Part shown: in pieces, positions 60,698 to 64,000 of the stretch
Numbering within the stretch: the first letter of the stretch is position 1
Layout of the letters: every line of letters begins with the position of its first letter
Source: Bradyrhizobium iriomotense
GTDB lineage: Bacteria > Pseudomonadota > Alphaproteobacteria > Rhizobiales > Xanthobacteraceae
Reading direction: 5' to 3'
NCBI RefSeq assembly: GCF_030160715.1
Contig: NZ_BSOW01000030.1
Location: 62,001-126,000, forward strand
Length of the DNA stretch: 64,000 nt
Program-made: the position numbers and the translations under genes
The notes under the pieces: generated by a model
Database searches by the model: none
Seen by the model: only the letters and a program-made list of their open reading frames with translations
Told to the model about the DNA's origin: nothing

Positions 60698-61734
60698 GAG
60701 GTCATCAGCGCACGCTCGACATCAGGAACGGCTGCATCGACCTATCTCACGGCTCCGGCGGTCGCGCGATGGCGCAGCTAATTTCGGGACTGTTCCACGA
60801 GGCCTTCGGCAATGAATGGCTGGCGCGCGGCAACGATCAGTCGGCCTTCGACGTCGGCGGCGGGCGCATGGTGATGACGACCGATGGCTACGTCGTCTCG
60901 CCACTGTTCTTCCCGGGCGGGAATATCGGTTCGCTTGCCGTGCACGGCACCGTCAACGACATCGCAATGGCAGGTGCGCGGCCACTTTACATGTCCGCGA
61001 GCTTCATCATCGAGGAGGGGTTTCGTTTATCTCACCTCAAGATGATCGCCGAGTCCATGGGGGAAGCGGCGCGAGCGGCCGGCGTCCACATCATCACTGG
61101 TGACACCAAGGTGGTCGAGCGCGGCAAGGCCGACGGCCTGTTCATCTCGACAGCCGGCGTCGGTGTGGTGCCTGACGGGCTCGATCTCTCCGCGGAAAAC
61201 GCGCGCGTCGGAGACCGCGTGCTGATCTCGGGCACGCTCGGCGATCATGGCATCGCCATCATGTCCAAGCGGCAGAACCTCGCCTTTGAAACCGAGATCA
61301 TGTCGGATTCGGCGTCGCTGCACGACCTCGTAGTTAAGATACTAGAGGCCGGAGCCCACGGCGTCCACCTAATGCGCGACCCCACGCGCGGCGGGCTTGC
61401 CGCGACCCTGAACGAGATCGCCCAGCAATCCGACCTCGGCTTTCGCTTGCAGGAAGAGGTAATCCCGGTGAAGCCGGACGTGGCGGCGGCCTGTGAGCTC
61501 TTGGGGATCGATCCACTCCATGTCGCCAATGAAGGCAAGCTGGTTGCGATCGTGTCGCCCGAGGTCGCCAATGCTGTGCTCGCCGCCATGCGGGCGCATC
61601 CGCTCGGCTGCGATGCCGCCGAGATCGGCGAGGCAATCGCCGATGACCATCATTTCGTGCAGATGGCGACCAGCTTTGGCGGCGGCCGCATCGTTGACTG
61701 GCTGTCGGGCGAGCAACTGCCACGCATCTGCTGA
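60694..61734 (+). CDS. hypE: HypE, thiocyanate-forming dehydratase
   Basis: A 346-residue PurM-like ATPase. DLSHGSGGRAMAQLI near the start, and the C-terminal PRIC whose cysteine receives the carbamoyl group from HypF. It overlaps hypD by 4 bases. It ends the operon; the hoxX and hoxA genes that follow hypE in B. japonicum are not found. Confidence 0.96.
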   Translation: MRGHQRTLDIRNGCIDLSHGSGGRAMAQLISGLFHEAFGNEWLARGNDQSAFDVGGGRMVMTTDGYVVSPLFFPGGNIGSLAVHGTVNDIAMAGARPLYMSASFIIEEGFRLSHLKMIAESMGEAARAAGVHIITGDTKVVERGKADGLFISTAGVGVVPDGLDLSAENARVGDRVLISGTLGDHGIAIMSKRQNLAFETEIMSDSASLHDLVVKILEAGAHGVHLMRDPTRGGLAATLNEIAQQSDLGFRLQEEVIPVKPDVAAACELLGIDPLHVANEGKLVAIVSPEVANAVLAAMRAHPLGCDAAEIGEAIADDHHFVQMATSFGGGRIVDWLSGEQLPRIC

Positions 61735-62228
61735 GGCTCAAGCATGCAAAGATCCGCGCTCGCCTCGGACAGTACCCAAAGATCGCAACGTCGCTGTCAC
61801 ACAGGATCGACTAGGGAACGTTGGTCCGTGGCATGGACTGGGCCGCGCGCAGCACGAAAGTATCTTCGTGGCGACCCGTGTCGCCGATATGATTGCAAAT
61901 GCCACAGTAAGAAGCAGGAGCGTACGCATTCGAAGAAGTTATTCCAGAAGCTGTATCGCAATTGTGAAGAAGCTCATATCCTCCTGCGTTGAATGTATTG
62001 ACGCGCAAGGACCTCGCTAGACCGCTATCCGCAAAGCTCTCAAACCTTGTTTTCCGTTATCGCGCCGCAAGGCAGCAAACCGTCGGCAAATCGCGCCGGA
62101 AAACTGCGCTTCTTCCTGGCAATAGCAGGATTTATTGCGACAAATTCGAATAATCATTGATGTATCAGGTGGTCGACCGGGCCAGCCAGGATAGTCGCTT
62201 TCCCTCTTGCTGTGCAATCGAGGGCTGT
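61735..62228. other. Spacer after hypE
   Basis: No remnant of hoxX or hoxA (no RpoN-activator motifs such as GESGTGKE) was seen in any frame. Confidence 0.4.
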
Positions 62229-62330
62229 ATGATGAATAATCATGACCTTGTTTCCAGCAGCCTGCTGGCGCTAACCGCGGCAGGCCTTGCGCTGCTCTGC
62301 TCGAGCCTGCTAGCCTTTGCCTTCATTTGA
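62229..62330 (+). CDS. Predicted 33-residue single-span membrane peptide
   Basis: MMNNHDLVSSSLLALTAAGL and following Leu/Ala-rich residues form one clear transmembrane helix ending in AFAFI. The start may be either of two adjacent ATGs (62229, 62232). Such short membrane peptides often serve as subunits of oxidases or transporters, but no partner is nearby. No strong ribosome site is seen, so this remains tentative. Confidence 0.4.
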   Translation: MMNNHDLVSSSLLALTAAGLALLCSSLLAFAFI

Positions 62331-62395
62331 GATCAACGTAGCGTTCGCGCCTCGCGGCTTCACGTTTGGGCCCCGCAAACGATAGTAACGCGCGA

Positions 62396-62409
62396 TTGAC
62401 TAGGATCAA
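62396..62409 (+). promoter_or_regulatory. FixK/FNR-type box
   Basis: TTGACTAGGATCAA matches the TTGA-N6-TCAA plan of FixK2 boxes. It is 56 bases before ATG 62465. Confidence 0.6.
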
Positions 62410-62464
62410 CAGAACGCAAATCGGATCCATTAGCTTGTAGGAAATCAAGTCAGACGAGGGTCCC

Positions 62465-62737
62465 ATGCGCTATCATCTCCTGTTTGCTGTTGCGCTCGCA
62501 GTCCCCACCTTGGTTTTCGCTCAGACAGGTTCGATCGCCGCGCCGCGGGATCGTTCAGGATACACGCCCCCGGCTCAACAAGACGTTTACTGCCTGCAAG
62601 GGCGTATCTGGGGATACCCAGGCAATTGCCAGTTCTCGAGCTATGGCCAGTGCATGGCCACCGCGTCCGGCACAGACGCCTATTGCGGTATTAATCCGGT
62701 CTACGCTTTCGAGCGCCGCAGATCGCAATCACGCTGA
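62465..62737 (+). CDS. DUF3551 family secreted protein
   Basis: A 90-residue protein with a signal peptide (about 1-20, LVFAQ). The mature part has the four-cysteine pattern of DUF3551 (YCLQG, GNCQFSS, QCMATASG, AYCGINP), a family abundant in Bradyrhizobium. Function unknown. A FixK-type box upstream suggests microaerobic expression. Its last residues overlap the edge of a transposase fragment on the other strand, so the C-terminus may have been altered by insertion. Confidence 0.8.
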   Translation: MRYHLLFAVALAVPTLVFAQTGSIAAPRDRSGYTPPAQQDVYCLQGRIWGYPGNCQFSSYGQCMATASGTDAYCGINPVYAFERRRSQSR

Positions 62738-62739
62738 TG

Positions 62740-62981
62740 GCCAGCGTGTAGCGCCGGAAGGCAACGATGATTGCCTCCTCTTCGACTGACGGTACCGTTG
62801 ATTTGGCGTGCTTGGGGCCGGTCGGGAGGCCGGCGACCGAGGTCCGCTTCTTCCATTTGGCGACCGTCTTCTGGTTGATGCCGCAGCGCTTTGCCAGCGT
62901 CCTCAGGCTCGCTTGACTATGCTGTATCGCTCGACGGATCGCCTCTGTCGTCGTGGCGCTCCCATGAAGAACCTGGCCCAT
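62740..62981 (-). pseudogene. IS481-type transposase N-terminal fragment
   Basis: On the minus strand MGQVLHGSATTTEAIRRAIQ, GINQKTVAKWKKRTSVAGLP and EEEAIIVAFRRYT match the helix-turn-helix start of IS481-family transposases. The catalytic DDE domain is missing; the frame runs into unrelated sequence after about 80 residues. Confidence 0.8.
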
Positions 62982-63079
62982 AGCGCTTCCTTTGATTCGG
63001 TAGACGAGGATGCCCCATCAAAACTTGGGATCAAACATCTAGGACGCCCAAGTAGTTGGATTATCGGGCAAATCTAAAC

Positions 63080-63205
63080 TGGCGCCTTTGGGCGCCAATA
63101 ACGCTGTTTAAGGCGTCTTAAGGCGCCAAAGAGTTGACTTAGCAGGGGCAGCTATAAGCTGGCGCCATAAGACGCCAAAAGCACGTCTAAGGGAACCTTA
63201 AGACG
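63080..63205. repeat. Array of GGCGYCTTA inverted repeats upstream of hipB
   Basis: Four dyads: TGGCGCC-TTTG-GGCGCCA (63080-63097), GGCGTCTTAAGGCGCC (63112-63127), TGGCGCC-ATAA-GACGCCA (63160-63177) and CGTCTAAGG-GAA-CCTTAAGACG (63184-63205). They share half-sites and end at the hipB start, so they are likely operators for its product. Confidence 0.75.
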
Positions 63206-63207
63206 CC

Positions 63208-63549
63208 ATGCCTCCTCGCAGCCAACTGATCAGCGCGCCACCCTCAGCCGTCCAGGAGGCGATCAAGCGATTGGGAAACAATCCTCGCACCGCGCGCCTG
63301 CGCCGCAACCTGAGCCATGCGGTACTGGCAGCTAAACTGGGCGTAGATCGTCACGTCATCGCTGACGCTGAGAACGGGAAATTGAGCACCAGTGCCGGCG
63401 TGTATGTCGGCATGCTGTGGGCAATGAACCTGCTCTCATCGCTTGCCGACGTTGCCAACCCGAAGAACGATGAGGAGGGGCTCGCTCTAAGCGGCCTCGA
63501 TGAGAACGAGCGTGCTCGACAGGGGCGAGGACCAAGCAATGCCTTTTGA
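63208..63549 (+). CDS. hipB: HipB-like helix-turn-helix antitoxin
   Basis: A 113-residue protein with an XRE-type HTH: ARLRRNLSHAVLAAKLGVDRHVIADAE region near 30-60, and an acidic tail. It should repress its own operon through the repeat array immediately upstream and neutralise HipA. No clear Shine-Dalgarno lies before ATG 63208, which is close to the last operator. Confidence 0.8.
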   Translation: MPPRSQLISAPPSAVQEAIKRLGNNPRTARLRRNLSHAVLAAKLGVDRHVIADAENGKLSTSAGVYVGMLWAMNLLSSLADVANPKNDEEGLALSGLDENERARQGRGPSNAF

Positions 63550-64000
63550 GGGTGTTTCGTCTACCTCACGCTGCCAGGCCAGACAGAACCGGTTACGGCG
63601 GGGCGCTACCAGCTCGACACGACCCGCCAAGGGGCCGGTGTTGGACGATTCGTCTATGGCCGCAGCTACCTCGAGCGAAAGGATCGCGTCGAGTTCGATC
63701 CGGTCGAGCTCAAGATTCAAGTCCCTCCGTTCCGGACAACGAAGCTGCGGGGCAATTTTGGTGCCTTGCGGGACAGCTCTCCGGACGCCCGGGGACGCAA
63801 GTTGATCGAAACTCGTCTGGGCAATCCGCCGCCGAGCGAAATTCAGTATCTACTGAGTTCACCCGACGATCGCGCCGGCGCCTTGGGCTTTGGTCTTAAC
63901 GTGCAACCGCCGGCACCTGTTCGTACGTTCAACAAAACGTTGGATTTGGCGCGTTTGATCGAAGTGGCCGACCAGATCGTCGCCGCTGAAAAGGATCTGT
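63539..64000 (+). pseudogene. hipA: hipA toxin kinase, frameshifted near start and cut by window end
   Basis: ATG 63539 overlaps hipB and gives MPFE, as in HipA operons. After four codons the HipA-like sequence (FVYLTLPGQTEPVTAGRY, GALRDSSPDARGRKLIE) continues in a different plus frame, open from 63550 to the window end. Two extra bases near 63550-63556 relative to an intact MPFEVFVYLTLP explain the shift. The kinase domain lies mostly beyond the window. A sequencing error cannot be excluded. Confidence 0.65.

Noticed and set aside
63080..63205. CRISPR array
   Set aside because: The repeats are inverted, of unequal spacing and lack spacers; they fit operators.

Overview
The window looks like part of the symbiosis island of a Bradyrhizobium. 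This is read from the protein families and gene order, not from a database search. It holds nif, fix and hup/hyp clusters, a type III effector gene with a tts box, plant-cell-wall-degrading enzymes, and many IS and gene remnants. No rRNA, tRNA or CRISPR array was seen.

Layout. 1-1437: 3' part of a glutamine-fructose-6-phosphate aminotransferase (glmS/nodM type). 1.7-8.6 kb: plant-interface segment with a GH28 polygalacturonase, a tts box plus GH12 endoglucanase effector, a pectinesterase, a QueD-like pterin synthase behind a NifA/sigma54 promoter, a second effector candidate and a dead IS5-type transposase. 9.2-12 kb: fixR with no nifA after it, a small ferredoxin gene, and a degenerate receiver protein divergent from nifH. 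12.3-21 kb: nifH1-D-K-E-N-X, two nifX-associated genes and fdxB in one run. 21.2-25.9 kb: two unrecognised minus-strand genes, then hesB/iscA-nifU(C-terminal type)-nifS-nifT-SIR2. 26-31.4 kb: nifB-fdxN-hesB-like-TPR-nifZ-nifZ-like and further small coupled genes, ending in a DegT-family protein. 31.6-35.9 kb: bolA, a 2Fe-2S ferredoxin, nifO-like arsC, a second nearly identical nifH with nifQ, and an irr-like regulator. 36-41.1 kb: nifV, nifW, a fixA 5' fragment, fixB, fixC, fixX. 41.3-48.4 kb: a methyltransferase, small secreted proteins, a frameshifted effector, a DUF3422 protein and low-content DNA. 48.6-61.7 kb: hupSL, a fused hupC-hupD, hupF, broken hupG, hupH, a hupI/hupJ deletion remnant, hupK, hypABFCDE. 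61.7-64 kb: small membrane and secreted genes, an IS481-type fragment, and hipB with a damaged hipA.

How it works together. NifH/D/K are the nitrogenase structural proteins. NifB, E, N, X, Q, V, S, U, Z, W and the ferredoxins build its cofactors. FixB/C/X, with a FixA that must be encoded elsewhere, supply low-potential electrons. Hup recycles the H2 that nitrogenase makes. By eye I find about fifteen -24/-12 (GG-N10-GC) elements, many with a TGT-N10-ACA NifA site upstream, so most of the window appears to be one NifA/RpoN regulon, although nifA itself is not here.

Most notable: two nifH copies that look gene-converted; a NifA-type promoter on the queD-like gene; an unrecognised 196-residue protein with its own NifA site and sigma54 promoter; a receiver lacking its phosphorylatable Asp; a DegT protein lacking the PLP lysine; an orphan sigma54 promoter; and a hup accessory operon with a fusion, a frameshift and a deletion.
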